Source: Deltaproteobacteria bacterium
GTDB lineage: Bacteria > Desulfobacterota > Binatia > Binatales > Binataceae
DNA: 64,000 nt
Assembly: GCA_021780755.1 (NCBI GenBank)
Contig: JAJXYF010000013.1
Location: forward strand, 55,332 to 119,331
Reading direction: 5' to 3'
The position numbers and the translations under genes are program-made. Below are positions 44,912-54,043 of the stretch, one piece after another (position 1 is the stretch's first letter; every line of letters begins with the position of its first letter). The notes beneath the pieces are model-generated. The model did no database searches, was not told the origin of the DNA, and was given only the letters and a program-made list of their open reading frames with translations.

Positions 44912-45988
44912 TTACAATCCCGCGAAATGCGGCATGACCTCTTCCATCAGCATGCGCTGCGAATTCGCCCACCCCTCGGAATTTTCCAATTGATCGAAAG
45001 TGAGTACGAGCAGGCATCCGAAGCCGCCGGTATCCTGGTGCATTCTGCCGAGCTTCTCAACCACGGTATTGGGCGAACCGACGAGCCAGCAGTGGTCGGC
45101 CATGTACTCAATAGTCACATCGGAATCCGGCACTTCAGGATGATGTTTGAACAAACTGACCATGCCGAAGGAGCGGAATAGCGGGAGCAGGTACTCGCGA
45201 TAGACGCGGCCGAGCATGCCGTTGACGGCCTGCTTTCGCGCCTCCTTGTCAGTCTCCGCAATATATACTTCACGCGAGACCCGCCAATCGGCGCGCGACG
45301 GCGTGCGGCCGGCTTTTTCGGCACCGGCAACTACCGCCTGCCAGTGAGTCTTCAAATAGCTATCGCTAAGCGCGACGCTCATCGGCATGAAGCCGCGTTC
45401 GCCGGCGAATTTCAGAGTATCCGAGCCCGGCGTCAGACCGGCAATTCCGATCGGCGGATGCGGTTTCTGAAACGGGCGGATGTGGAACTTCAAGACGTCG
45501 AGCATCGTATCGATGCGGTTTACGGTCCAATACTTGCCGACGTATTCGAAGGGCTCGGTGCTTTCCCATAGGCGCAGGATGATGTCGAGGGCCTCGATCA
45601 TCATACGGCGATTTTCACCGCCGACGCCATCGACGTTGAAGAGCTTCCAATCGCTCGGCAGCCCGCTGGTGCCGACACCGAACATGAATCGTCCCTGCGC
45701 CAGGTGGTCGAGGAACGCGACGCGATGGGCGAGTTCGACCGGGTGATGATAAGGGAGCAAGTGGGCACCGGGGCAAAGCTTGATCTGTTTGGTACGGAGC
45801 AAGCCCTGCGCAATGAGCAAATCGGGAGCCGGATTGGGCTCCCACGGGGCGGTGAAGTGTTCGCCCATCCAGGCTTCATGGAAGCCGAGCTGGTCGCAGA
45901 GTTCGAGATGTTGAAGGTCCCACTGATGACCCGCGTAAAGATCCCTCTCCGGCGGATGGGAGGGCATCATGAAGACACCGGCTTTCAT
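44912..45988 (-). CDS. LLM class flavin-dependent oxidoreductase
   Basis: 358 residues from ATG 45988 behind AAAGGAG (the longer frame is unsupported). The luciferase-like barrel shows in HEAWMGEHFTAPWEPNPAPD, IKLCPGAHLLPYHHPVELAH and GRFMFGVGTSGLPSDW. The HxPxxLA segment and G-x-G-x-S are close to FMNH2-dependent bacterial-luciferase alpha-type enzymes, possibly acting on an aromatic or terpenoid substrate. Next to the MFS gene, same strand, 119-base gap. Confidence 0.9.
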   Translation of the reverse strand: MKAGVFMMPSHPPERDLYAGHQWDLQHLELCDQLGFHEAWMGEHFTAPWEPNPAPDLLIAQGLLRTKQIKLCPGAHLLPYHHPVELAHRVAFLDHLAQGRFMFGVGTSGLPSDWKLFNVDGVGGENRRMMIEALDIILRLWESTEPFEYVGKYWTVNRIDTMLDVLKFHIRPFQKPHPPIGIAGLTPGSDTLKFAGERGFMPMSVALSDSYLKTHWQAVVAGAEKAGRTPSRADWRVSREVYIAETDKEARKQAVNGMLGRVYREYLLPLFRSFGMVSLFKHHPEVPDSDVTIEYMADHCWLVGSPNTVVEKLGRMHQDTGGFGCLLVLTFDQLENSEGWANSQRMLMEEVMPHFAGL

Positions 45989-46216
45989 ATCAGGCTCCTT
46001 TCGACAACTCCTTTTTGCATAGCACATCGACCGGGAAAGATCGTGGCGCGGGCGAAGATCGGCAGGCGCCCCCAGCCGGGCGGTTTTATCGAGGATTCCC
46101 TTTTGGCTCGGAGGCGGACTTAACTTCCTGTTGCAAACGGGGCGCGGTCCGCGCGAGTCTAAGTCGGTTTCGAGAGGGAAAATATCGGTTCATTTCGACA
46201 TAGGACGGAAACAATC
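45989..46216. other. Divergent intergenic region
   Basis: 228 bases between the monooxygenase (minus) and the SDR pair (plus). No gene seen. Confidence 0.4.
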
Positions 46217-46978
46217 ATGGCAGGAATAATGAAAGGCAAAGTCGCACTGGTTACCGGCGGGGGCTCGGGTATCGGACGCGCGACCGCACTGCGCCTGGCG
46301 CGGGAAGGCGCGAAGGTGATGATCGCGGATTACGTGCCCGAGGGCGCGGAGCGCACCGTCAAACTGATTAAGGACGCGGGCGGCGAGGCGAGCTGCCTGG
46401 TGGCCGATGTGGCGGTGACGCGGCAGGTCGAGATGATGGTCAACAAGACCGTCGAGACCTATGGCCGCATCGACGGCGCATTCAACAACGCCGGCATCGA
46501 GGGCGCGATGGGCGATACGGCGGCGTGCACGGAGGAGAATTTCGACCGCGTAATCGCGATCGATCTCAAGGCAGTCTGGCTGTGCATGAAGTACGAGATT
46601 CCCCAGATGCTCAAGCAGGGCGGCGGCGCGATCGTCAATACCGCCTCGATCGCGGGGCTGCTCGGCTTCAATAACATCCCGGCCTACGTCGCGGCGAAGC
46701 ATGGGGTGGTGGGTCTAACGCGGACCGCGGCGCTGGAATTCGCGCAGAAGAACATCCGCGTGAATTGCGTATGTCCGGGGGTCATCCGAACGCCGATGGT
46801 CGAACGGGCGATCGACAAGGGCGGCTTTACCGAGGCGGAAGTGATCGCCGGGGAGCCGATCGGGCGCCTTGGACAACCCGAGGAGATCGCCGAGGGCGTG
46901 CTGTGGCTGCTCTCCGACGCGTCTTCATTTGTCACCGGCCATCCGTTGACGATCGACGGCGGCTGGGCGGCGCGATAG
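46217..46978 (+). CDS. SDR family oxidoreductase (tandem copy 1)
   Basis: 253 residues. [20 protein letters not shown] carries the Gly motif, NNAG lies near 92, and the active-site segment is [22 protein letters not shown] (Ser, Tyr, x3, Lys). The family reduces or oxidises alcohols with NAD(P)H. The following gene is a close paralog with the same length, so a local duplication is evident; the YVAAK against YNASK change and substrate-loop differences suggest diverged specificity. Confidence 0.92.
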   Translation: MAGIMKGKVALVTGGGSGIGRATALRLAREGAKVMIADYVPEGAERTVKLIKDAGGEASCLVADVAVTRQVEMMVNKTVETYGRIDGAFNNAGIEGAMGDTAACTEENFDRVIAIDLKAVWLCMKYEIPQMLKQGGGAIVNTASIAGLLGFNNIPAYVAAKHGVVGLTRTAALEFAQKNIRVNCVCPGVIRTPMVERAIDKGGFTEAEVIAGEPIGRLGQPEEIAEGVLWLLSDASSFVTGHPLTIDGGWAAR

Positions 46979-47015
46979 TTCGGCACCCAATCGAAAGGGA
47001 CACGGAGAAAAAATC

Positions 47016-47777
47016 ATGGCGGGAACGTTGCAGGGTAAAGTTGTACTAGTCACCGGCGGCGGATCGGGAATCGGCCGCGCGACGTCGCTCAGGCTCGCGC
47101 AGGAAGGGGCGAAGGTCATGATCGCCGACTACGTCGCCACGGGCGCGGAACGGACGGTAGCGATGATCAGGGAAGCCGGCGGCATCGCGAGCTGCGTGGC
47201 CGCGGACGTCTCGGTGACCAGCCAGGTCGAGATGATGGTCAACAAGACGGTCGAGACTTACGGCCGCATCGACGGAGCGTTCAACAACGCCGGGGTTGAG
47301 GGTCGCATGGCGGATACGGTCGCCGCAACCGAGGAAAATTTCGATCGGATAATCGCGATCAACCTCAAGGGCGTGTGGCTCTGCATGAAGTACGAAATTC
47401 CGCAGATGCTCAAGCAGGGCGGCGGCGCGATCGTCAACACCGCGTCGGCGGCGGGACTGGTGGGGGTGGAGGGGCTGTCAGCCTATAACGCCTCGAAGCA
47501 CGGCGTGATCGGCTTGACCAAGACGGCGGCGCTCGAGTTTGCGCAGAAGAACATTCGCGTGAATTGCGTCTGCCCGGGGCTAATCAACACGCCGATGGTC
47601 GCCCGCATGATCGATAGCGGCGGGATGAACGAGCAGGATTTCGTGGCGGCCGAGCCGGTCGGGCGGATGGGCAAGCCCGAAGAGATCGGCGAGGGGGTGG
47701 TGTGGCTGCTGTCGGATGCGGCGTCGTTCGTCACGGGCCATTCGATGGCGATCGACGGGGGCTGGGTCGCGCGTTAG
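47016..47777 (+). CDS. SDR family oxidoreductase (tandem copy 2)
   Basis: 253 residues, 37 bases after copy 1. Shared blocks include [20 protein letters not shown] and [20 protein letters not shown]. Its own active site is NTASAAGLVGVEGLSAYNAS followed by Lys. About 75 percent identical to copy 1 by eye. Both ribosome sites are modest and the two are probably cotranscribed. Confidence 0.92.
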   Translation: MAGTLQGKVVLVTGGGSGIGRATSLRLAQEGAKVMIADYVATGAERTVAMIREAGGIASCVAADVSVTSQVEMMVNKTVETYGRIDGAFNNAGVEGRMADTVAATEENFDRIIAINLKGVWLCMKYEIPQMLKQGGGAIVNTASAAGLVGVEGLSAYNASKHGVIGLTKTAALEFAQKNIRVNCVCPGLINTPMVARMIDSGGMNEQDFVAAEPVGRMGKPEEIGEGVVWLLSDAASFVTGHSMAIDGGWVAR

Positions 47778-48193
47778 GCATTTCCGGGTTCCCGCGTCGA
47801 GCGGCGCGGGAATCCGCCTGGGCGTCACAATCCGAGGCCGCCACCTTCAAACACTTCAGCAACGGCACGTTGGGCATCGGTACCGTGCCGACGGCGTGGA
47901 CGGTAGCGGCGCTAGCGGTAAGCAGGTCGGCGGTTGACTGGATCATGGTGTAGCGCGCATTGGCGAGAATACAACTCGCTGATCGAATTGCGCGTGGTAC
48001 TCGAATTCCCCGTCGCAAGGGGACTGAAACCAAGTCCTTACAGACCTGTTGTTGCGAGGATTTTCATGAATCTTCGATCAGCTTTGAACGCTTGAAGCGC
48101 GGATCGTCCGCTTCGTTTCAGGCGCTCACCGGATGCGCCGTTTCTATGCTAGCCTCGCGACCGCCTCGATCACTTTTGAGGAGGGATTTGGTT
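47778..48193. other. Intergenic region with solitary CRISPR-repeat-like sequence
   Basis: 416 bases with no supported gene. It contains one stretch at 47994-48030 that looks like a CRISPR repeat (see repeat entry), but no second copy and no cas genes. Confidence 0.45.
47994..48030. repeat. Solitary CRISPR-repeat-like sequence (not an array)
   Basis: A 37-base stretch contains CCCCGTCGCAAGGGGACTG and ends in the GAAAC typical of many CRISPR repeats, with a 4-bp GGGG/CCCC hairpin in the middle. No further copy was seen in the window, so it cannot be called an array; an orphan relic or chance similarity are both possible. Confidence 0.3.
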
Positions 48194-49501
48194 ATGGCGG
48201 CAAACGACGCTGTTGACTATGACGCCCTCGTGCGGGAAGACCGTGTACATTCACGCGTCTATACCGACCCTCGCGTCTTCGAAGACGAAATGGAGCGGGT
48301 CTTTCATCGCGGCTGGGTCTTTGTCGGCCACGCGAGCGAAATCCCCGAACCCGGCGATTACCGGCTGGCCTGGGTCGGACGCTATCCGATCATCATGGTG
48401 CGCGGCGACGACGGCGAGGTGAAGCTGCTGTCGAACCGCTGCCGACATCGCGCGAACACGGTGTGCCAGATCGAGCGGGGCAACGCGCGGTTCTTCCGCT
48501 GCGATTACCATGGGTGGATCTATCGCAACAACGGCGATCTCGCTTCGGTCAGCTACGCGGAAGCCTACGATCGATCTTTCCGCAAAGAGGATTACGGACT
48601 GATACCGCTGCCGCGGATGGACAGCTATCGCGGCTTCGTCTTCGGCAGCATAGCGCCGTCGGGGATGAGCCTGCGGGACTACCTGGGCAAGGCCGCCGAA
48701 CAGATCGATTTGTTCGTTGACCTTTCGCCGGAGGGTGAGATCGACGCACGCGGCGGCATCCACAAGTACAGCTATCGCGGCAACTGGAAGCTCCAGATCG
48801 AAAATTCGATGGATGGGTATCATCCGAACTTCGTGCACAAGACCTTTTTCGGGATGCTACGGCGCAAGGGCATGCAGAACGCGACCGCGAATTTCGGCGG
48901 GCGCTCGATCGCGGTCACGCGCGATTTTGGCCACGGGCATGTGATGCTCGATTACCGCGAATGTAATCGCAAGGCGCCGATTCTGAGCGTTGCGCCGGGC
49001 GCGCCGGAATACCGCGCGAGCATGGTGGCGCGCTACGGTGCCGAACGTGCCGCGGAAATTATCAGCAGCGGCGGCACGCATCTGCTGGTCTTTCCCAACC
49101 TGGTCATGATCGGCGTGCAGCTCCGTGTGGTGCGGCCGATCAGCGCCGACCAGACCGAAGTCTATCTGTATCCGACGCTGCTCAAAGGCGTCAGCCCGGA
49201 TCTGAACCAATGGCGCCTGCGCGGCCATGAGAGCTTTTTCGGGCCGGCCGGCTTTGGCGCGCCTGACGATCTCGAGATGTTCGAGCGGCTGCAGATGGGA
49301 CTCAAGAACGAACTCGATCCGTGGCTGATTCTTTCGCGCGGAATGCATCGCGAACACCGCGAGCCCGACGGCACGCGCGTCGGCCATGTCACCGACGAGG
49401 TCACGCAGCGCGGCATCTTCAGGGAATGGAAACGGGTGATGACCGGACGCGAGGACGAAACGGAGCACGCTGAGAACGCGCGGCTGGCGGCCGTCGATTG
49501 A
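48194..49501 (+). CDS. Rieske aromatic-ring-hydroxylating dioxygenase, alpha subunit
   Basis: 435 residues from ATG 48194 after GAGGG. The Rieske [2Fe-2S] ligands are in CRHRANTVC (Cys/His) and CDYHGW (Cys/His), about residues 84-105. The mononuclear Fe site appears in SMDGYHPNFVHKTFFG with Asp and two His. It oxidises an aromatic substrate in the cytoplasm; aniline, benzoate or biphenyl-type substrates cannot be told apart. Cotranscribed with a beta subunit; ferredoxin and reductase are not in the window. Confidence 0.93.
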   Translation: MAANDAVDYDALVREDRVHSRVYTDPRVFEDEMERVFHRGWVFVGHASEIPEPGDYRLAWVGRYPIIMVRGDDGEVKLLSNRCRHRANTVCQIERGNARFFRCDYHGWIYRNNGDLASVSYAEAYDRSFRKEDYGLIPLPRMDSYRGFVFGSIAPSGMSLRDYLGKAAEQIDLFVDLSPEGEIDARGGIHKYSYRGNWKLQIENSMDGYHPNFVHKTFFGMLRRKGMQNATANFGGRSIAVTRDFGHGHVMLDYRECNRKAPILSVAPGAPEYRASMVARYGAERAAEIISSGGTHLLVFPNLVMIGVQLRVVRPISADQTEVYLYPTLLKGVSPDLNQWRLRGHESFFGPAGFGAPDDLEMFERLQMGLKNELDPWLILSRGMHREHREPDGTRVGHVTDEVTQRGIFREWKRVMTGREDETEHAENARLAAVD

Positions 49502-49515
49502 GCGGGGGCAGCGCG

Positions 49516-49986
49516 GTGGATAGTCAACGCGAGCGCATCGAGTCGTTCCTCTATTATGAGGCGCGGCTGATCGACGAACATAAGTACGACGAGTGGCTAT
49601 CGCTCTGGACGAAGGATGCGCTCTACTGGATACCGTGCAATTCCGACGACGCGGATCCCGCCCGGCAGGCGATGATCATTTACGATAATCGCGATCGGCT
49701 GGAAGAGCGCGTGCTGCGCCTGACCAGCACGGCGGCGTGGGCGCAACAGCCGCGCTCGCGCACGCGGCGGCTGCTATCGAATATCGAGTTCCGCCCGATC
49801 GAGAGCGGTTACGCGGTCGAAGCGAATTTCATCCTGGCGGAATTGCGTCGTTCGACGCAGGACATCTTTGCGGGCCGCGTGATTTATACGTTGCGCGCCA
49901 ACGGCGACAGTTTCAGCATCGCGCTCAAGAAGGTGCTGCTGCTGAACAATGACGAGGCCATCGGTAATCTTACATTCCTCGTTTGA
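49516..49986 (+). CDS. Ring-hydroxylating dioxygenase beta subunit
   Basis: About 156 residues from GTG 49516, preceded by GGGGG; the track start TTG would overlap the alpha stop. It has the family features ESFLYYEARLIDEHKYDEWL, WTKDALYWIPC near residue 40, and VEANFILAELRRSTQDIFAGR. This SnoaL-like cone fold subunit stabilises the alpha trimer and can affect substrate range. Operon with the alpha subunit. Confidence 0.9.
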   Translation: MDSQRERIESFLYYEARLIDEHKYDEWLSLWTKDALYWIPCNSDDADPARQAMIIYDNRDRLEERVLRLTSTAAWAQQPRSRTRRLLSNIEFRPIESGYAVEANFILAELRRSTQDIFAGRVIYTLRANGDSFSIALKKVLLLNNDEAIGNLTFLV

Positions 49987-50055
49987 ACGGCCGCGGCGCG
50001 CCAATAGTCACTGGCGTTCCGGGTTCATCAAATGAGTGATGGGCGGCGGTGAATG

Positions 50056-50577
50056 TTAGCCGCGCGCCATCATCCGGTTCGACGGCAGTTTCGGATCGAG
50101 CACCTTGCGCGCGGTCTCGATACCGGCGACCGGCAGCGTGGTGGAATCGAGCAATCCAAGCTGCACCAGCACCGACGCCTGGTCCCAGTAGATGTGTTCG
50201 TGCGCGAGCTTGCCGTCGCGGAAATTCACGATCACGACGGTCGGAATCTCGACGCGCTTGCCGGTCGGCGCGACCCCCGGCAGCATCCAGTCCATCGCGA
50301 TCGTGTGGGTGAACGTAAAGACCATCTCGTCAACGATCCGATCGTCGCCAACCGTGCGCGAAATCAGTGTGATATTCGTGTCCGGGGGCATGTGCGGAAT
50401 GAAGTGATGGCCATAGAATTCGCGCAGTTCCTGCTTGCCGACGCCGCCGGTGAGCACCGGGACGTGGTTCACATACGCGTCCTCGACCATGGTGGTGAGC
50501 GTGGCTTCGGTGTCTCGCGTCGCGAATTCGAAATCAAGATGTTTTTCCCAGATATCGATCAGCGCGGATTTGTCCAT
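50056..50577 (-). CDS. NTF2-like (SnoaL/ester cyclase-type) protein
   Basis: 173 residues from ATG 50577; AGGGA lies about nine bases upstream. The cone-fold pattern is recognisable: TEATLTTMVEDAYVNHVPVL, ELREFYGHHFIPHM, and DGKLAHEHIYWDQASVLVQL near 130. Members include polyketide cyclases and ester cyclase-like proteins, but many are of unknown function. Convergent with the dioxygenase operon and possibly part of the same catabolic locus. Confidence 0.8.
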   Translation of the reverse strand: MDKSALIDIWEKHLDFEFATRDTEATLTTMVEDAYVNHVPVLTGGVGKQELREFYGHHFIPHMPPDTNITLISRTVGDDRIVDEMVFTFTHTIAMDWMLPGVAPTGKRVEIPTVVIVNFRDGKLAHEHIYWDQASVLVQLGLLDSTTLPVAGIETARKVLDPKLPSNRMMARG

Positions 50578-51538
50578 TTGCGCACCGTCCCTTCGAGAAT
50601 TGTCTCCGGCATCGGTCTCAACTCTGCATTTCGCCGCGGGTTGCCGCAAACGCATTCGACCAAGGAGACCTCACCCTGCCCTCTCCATGGACAAGTAGAG
50701 GGTCGCCCGGCAGCCCTATCGCACTACACCAGATTGAAAGAGGCAAGGTCATTGGTTCCCACCTTCGGTCGTTCGCCCGTATCGCCTATTCGCTGCCACT
50801 CCCGGGTGCTCCTTCGCGAATTCACGCGCCATCGCGGTTGTTGAAGGGTTTAGAGGAGTTCGTTTTGTAAAAAAAATATTTTGCAGGATTACGCTGTATG
50901 AGGTGTCTGAGCGGTTCAAGGGTCGCCCAGGGGCAGAATATCGGAATTGGCGCGTGTGAAATTTGCCACATTGGCGACGACCTTCAGAGCGCAGAGAGGA
51001 AAGTGGTTGAGGAACGCGGAAGCACGGTTTTCAGGAGCACAGAAACCTTTGAAAGGTTTCTGACTTCCCACGGGGTGAAGCCGGTAAGCAGGTCATACGG
51101 ATCGCGTCCTCGAGACCTCAGGTGGCCGCGTACGCAGCGTTGGCCAGAGCAGGGCGGCACATCGAGGGGTGGCCTTTGAGTCGCGAGATGGTGTGGCCAT
51201 GATGTAGCAGTGTACTCCTTTTGGGAGGCGCGCGGTATCGACCGGGTCGTCCTGAACGCAGCGCAGAATCCGAGGAACGCTCGCGCGGCGGGCGCAACGA
51301 GCCGGCATATCGGCTGCGCAAAATTCGCATGCGCTTGGCGCAATAGCTCTCCGCATAGACGAGAACACCTCGCTAATGCTGGGGAATTAGGGCGACCCGA
51401 CGATTCATTGTCTTCGTGTCGAGCGACTAAATGCGCGGGAGGGCGACGCGCCCGACGAAGGGTTGGCTGACTGATTTGCCTCTTGATAAACGACTTCATT
51501 TCGTTCGAGGCAGGTGAACGAATCCGATAATATCGCAC
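50578..51538. other. Long intergenic region (about 960 bases)
   Basis: No supported gene on either strand; the track ORFs here have atypical codon use and run through repeat D. It contains dispersed repeat copy D and, near 50860, an A/T-rich tract. It separates the aromatic-oxidation locus from the restriction island. Confidence 0.5.
51002..51084 (+). repeat. Dispersed 3' hairpin repeat, copy D
   Basis: The hairpin at 51040-51062 (arms CAGAAACCTTT and AAAGGTTTCTG) is the most diverged copy. Where other copies pair C-G it pairs T-A, so pairing is kept by double changes. GTGGTTGAGGAACGCGG precedes it and GACTTCCCACGGGG follows. No gene ends directly before it. It is inverted relative to copy E on the far side of the restriction island. 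Confidence 0.7.
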
Positions 51539-52351
51539 TTGATGGAAGCGGTTGCGGATTTGGTGGTGTCTCGAACGACACCGAAACCCCCTCTCAAGTG
51601 GGCGGGCGGGAAGCGTTGGCTCGTTCCATACCTCGCGCGGCTGTGGAAGCCGCATGGACACAATCGGCTCGTGGAACCCCTTTGCGGAGGCCTCGCGATT
51701 TCGCTGGGATTGACGCCTCAAGTGGCGCTCATCAACGACATAAACCCGCACGCCATAAATTTCTATTCTTGGTTAAGGAAGGGCCTGAAAATAAGCATCA
51801 AGATGAAAAACGAGGCGACCTACTATTACACGCGCAGGGTCCGCTTCAATCTGCTTATCCGTTCGGGTAGGGCTCAAAGTAAAGAGGCCGCAAGTCTCTT
51901 CTATTATTTGAATCGAACGTGTTTCAATGGTCTTTGTCGATTTAATCGGAAGGGCGAGTTCAACGTCCCTTTTGGCAAATACAAGAAGATCAATTATAAG
52001 ACTGATTTTAGCGAATATGTCGATGCCTTCGCCAACTGGGAATTTAGCTGCAAGGATTTTGAGCGCCTTGACATTCGAGCCGACGATTTCATCTACGCCG
52101 ACCCACCCTACGATGTTGAATTCACTCAGTATTCTATGGAGAACTTCGACTGGGACGATCAGGTCCGGCTCGCGAATTGGTTAGCGCACCATACAGGTCC
52201 GGTTGTCCTATCAAACCAGGCGACGCAACGAATTCAGGAACTATATGCCGGACTTGGATTCAAGGTCATAATTCTCAATGCACCGCGATTAATAAGCTGC
52301 ACCGGCGATCGCACCCCGGCAAAGGAAGTATTGGCACTTAGGAATTTGTAG
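51539..52351 (+). CDS. D12-class N6-adenine DNA methyltransferase (Dam/DpnM-like)
   Basis: 270 residues. N-terminal PPLKWAGGKRWLVPYLARLW and VEPLCGGLAISL (SAM-binding), YYLNRTCFNGLCRFN, and catalytic DPPYDVEF near 196 identify the alpha-class adenine methylase family that includes Dam and DpnM, often recognising GATC. It is followed within four bases by a PD-(D/E)XK-like gene, which suggests a type II restriction-modification pair. Less GC-rich than flanking DNA, consistent with horizontal acquisition. Confidence 0.93.
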   Translation: MMEAVADLVVSRTTPKPPLKWAGGKRWLVPYLARLWKPHGHNRLVEPLCGGLAISLGLTPQVALINDINPHAINFYSWLRKGLKISIKMKNEATYYYTRRVRFNLLIRSGRAQSKEAASLFYYLNRTCFNGLCRFNRKGEFNVPFGKYKKINYKTDFSEYVDAFANWEFSCKDFERLDIRADDFIYADPPYDVEFTQYSMENFDWDDQVRLANWLAHHTGPVVLSNQATQRIQELYAGLGFKVIILNAPRLISCTGDRTPAKEVLALRNL

Positions 52352-52355
52352 AAAC

Positions 52356-52769
52356 GTGGCCCGAGATACAGGGACCGGCGCAGTTTTAGAACGGATGATA
52401 CTTCCGGCCTTGGAAATGGGTGGGTATTCCTACCAAACTCAAGTGCGCATCGGAACCCGAATCGGCGGTGGATCTCATGTGGTTGACCTCATAGCCAGCA
52501 AGAATGCCGCGACTTTCTTGATTTCAGTTAAGTGGCAACAGGTATCGGGAACCGCTGAGCAAAAGGTCCCCTTTGAAGTGATTTGCCTTGAAGAAGCTCT
52601 GAGAACGGGGAAATACGACAAAGCCTATGTGGTTTTGGGGGGCGATGGGTGGAAGCTCCGAACTTTTTATGCGTCCGGGGGTCTGACCCAATATCTCCGA
52701 ATGTCTGGAAAAGTGCAGATTCTGACATTAGAATCTTTCATTGCGAAGGTAAATATGGCTAATCTGTAG
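52356..52769 (+). CDS. Possible PD-(D/E)XK restriction endonuclease
   Basis: 137 residues from GTG 52356, four bases after the methylase stop. The core GGGSHVVDLIASKN then TFLISVKWQQVSGTAEQKV resembles a PD-(D/E)XK nuclease: an Asp at the start of one strand and x-VK at the next. The usual acidic residue before x-K is Ser here, so the catalytic site is atypical. The position next to a methylase supports a restriction role. Confidence 0.7.
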   Translation: MARDTGTGAVLERMILPALEMGGYSYQTQVRIGTRIGGGSHVVDLIASKNAATFLISVKWQQVSGTAEQKVPFEVICLEEALRTGKYDKAYVVLGGDGWKLRTFYASGGLTQYLRMSGKVQILTLESFIAKVNMANL

Positions 52770-52771
52770 CA

Positions 52772-53629
52772 ATGGGGAATACCGAGAACCAGCGTAAAGT
52801 TTTCGATTTCTTTGTAGCCCACTTCAAGTCCCAAGAGCCTTTCAAAAAAAGTGACGTTGAGGACGAAACTGACTGGAGCGGCGCCTCATTCGGCACCTAT
52901 TGGTCCAAGCAGTTCAAGCAATTCGTCCTCCCGGCCGGTACAAATTCTTTCAGAGTTAGCGATGCGTTCCGACCCTTCGCGAAATGGGAGGCCTTTCAGC
53001 GACACGTGACGCAGGTTCGTCGCGTTTCCTCCGACTATACGCTCTTTCGTCACGACGCGGTCCTGGTCTTCGAGTTCTTCATGCCGCTGACGAACGAGAC
53101 CCATCTTAGAACGGCTCTTGATGCTCTATTTTATGAAGATACTATCCGCTCGCGATTGCGGGCGATTGGGCGAAATACCCTGACCGTTCATTTCCCGGAA
53201 GATCGGGGTGAGACTGAGGATAGATACTTCGCAAGATTATGTGAGTGGCTCGCTACCCGATTCCAAGGGTATTCCGTTAGCAATGTCAGCGGGCGCTTTC
53301 GAGCGCAGAATTTGATGACGATAACCGATGCGGCGATCATTGAGGAGAATGGCGATCGGTACTTGATTGATGAGACCACGGCCATCGTAAGATTCATTTT
53401 TCCTTGCGGCACGCCAGTCAAAAGTGCGGTAGGCGCGGCCGACTCCTTTGAAGATCTGGACTCAGATCCGAACGATAAAAGCGGCGAAGAAGAAGCCAAG
53501 AGAATCCGTTGGTTTTTTAATGCCCTTTTCGTTCAAAGCATCATACAAGTGGTCAACGGCGAAGCTGAGATCTGGATGGTCGAAAGCGGAATACGGACAA
53601 GACTTCATATCTGGAGAGTTGAGGGCTGA
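52772..53629 (+). CDS. Unknown protein of the restriction island
   Basis: 285 residues, starting 2 bases after the nuclease gene stop. The N-terminus (VFDFFVAHFKSQEPFKKSDV...) looks like a winged helix with a basic region. The middle contains RYLIDETTAIVRFIFPCG and the C-terminus RIRWFFNALFVQSIIQVVNG. No family recognised. Tight spacing with the methylase and nuclease suggests an accessory or specificity role in one operon. Confidence 0.7.
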   Translation: MGNTENQRKVFDFFVAHFKSQEPFKKSDVEDETDWSGASFGTYWSKQFKQFVLPAGTNSFRVSDAFRPFAKWEAFQRHVTQVRRVSSDYTLFRHDAVLVFEFFMPLTNETHLRTALDALFYEDTIRSRLRAIGRNTLTVHFPEDRGETEDRYFARLCEWLATRFQGYSVSNVSGRFRAQNLMTITDAAIIEENGDRYLIDETTAIVRFIFPCGTPVKSAVGAADSFEDLDSDPNDKSGEEEAKRIRWFFNALFVQSIIQVVNGEAEIWMVESGIRTRLHIWRVEG

Positions 53630-53647
53630 CAACAACGAATAAAGCCT

Positions 53648-54043
53648 ATGGCTGAACATGACCTTCGACAGTGGTTGCGCGATAGCGGTTACGATCAGAT
53701 CGCGGACTCAATTGATGGGATTATCGAGAAATGGAAGGTCGAGGGAAAGCGAACTCGAAGAAATTGGTGGGAAATTCTCGCCGGCGGAAAGTCAGGCCGA
53801 CCGCGGACCATTGATGGTATCGTCTTTCCCGTACTCAAAGCCGCGCAAGAGCGGCAACGGGTACCAATCACCGCCAATGCGCTTTCGCGCAGCGGGGAAA
53901 AAGCGCCGCCCCCAGTTCTCGAATCCGGCCGTTGGCCGAAGCGGCGCCGGAAGGTTACCCTTCGGTCTGTAAAGAAAAAAAAGGACGTTCTCAAGGCGCG
54001 GAGCACCGGTAGAGTGATGGGAGATTTTCCACGCAGCGCCTAG
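53648..54043 (+). CDS. Small basic protein of the restriction island
   Basis: 131 residues from ATG 53648. The N-terminal half (LRQWLRDSGYDQIADSIDGI, then NWWEILAGGKSGRPRTIDG) is predicted helical with a compact, probably folded core. The C-terminal half is Lys/Arg-rich (WPKRRRKVTLRSVKKKKDVL) and suggests DNA binding. It follows the 285-aa gene by 18 bases. Function unknown. Confidence 0.62.
   Translation: MAEHDLRQWLRDSGYDQIADSIDGIIEKWKVEGKRTRRNWWEILAGGKSGRPRTIDGIVFPVLKAAQERQRVPITANALSRSGEKAPPPVLESGRWPKRRRKVTLRSVKKKKDVLKARSTGRVMGDFPRSA

Noticed and set aside
47994-48030. CRISPR array
   Set aside because: Only one repeat-like unit is present and no cas genes are nearby, so an array is not supported.
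50898-51179. 93-aa plus-strand ORF in the long intergenic region
   Set aside because: It runs through dispersed repeat D, lacks a ribosome site and matches nothing.
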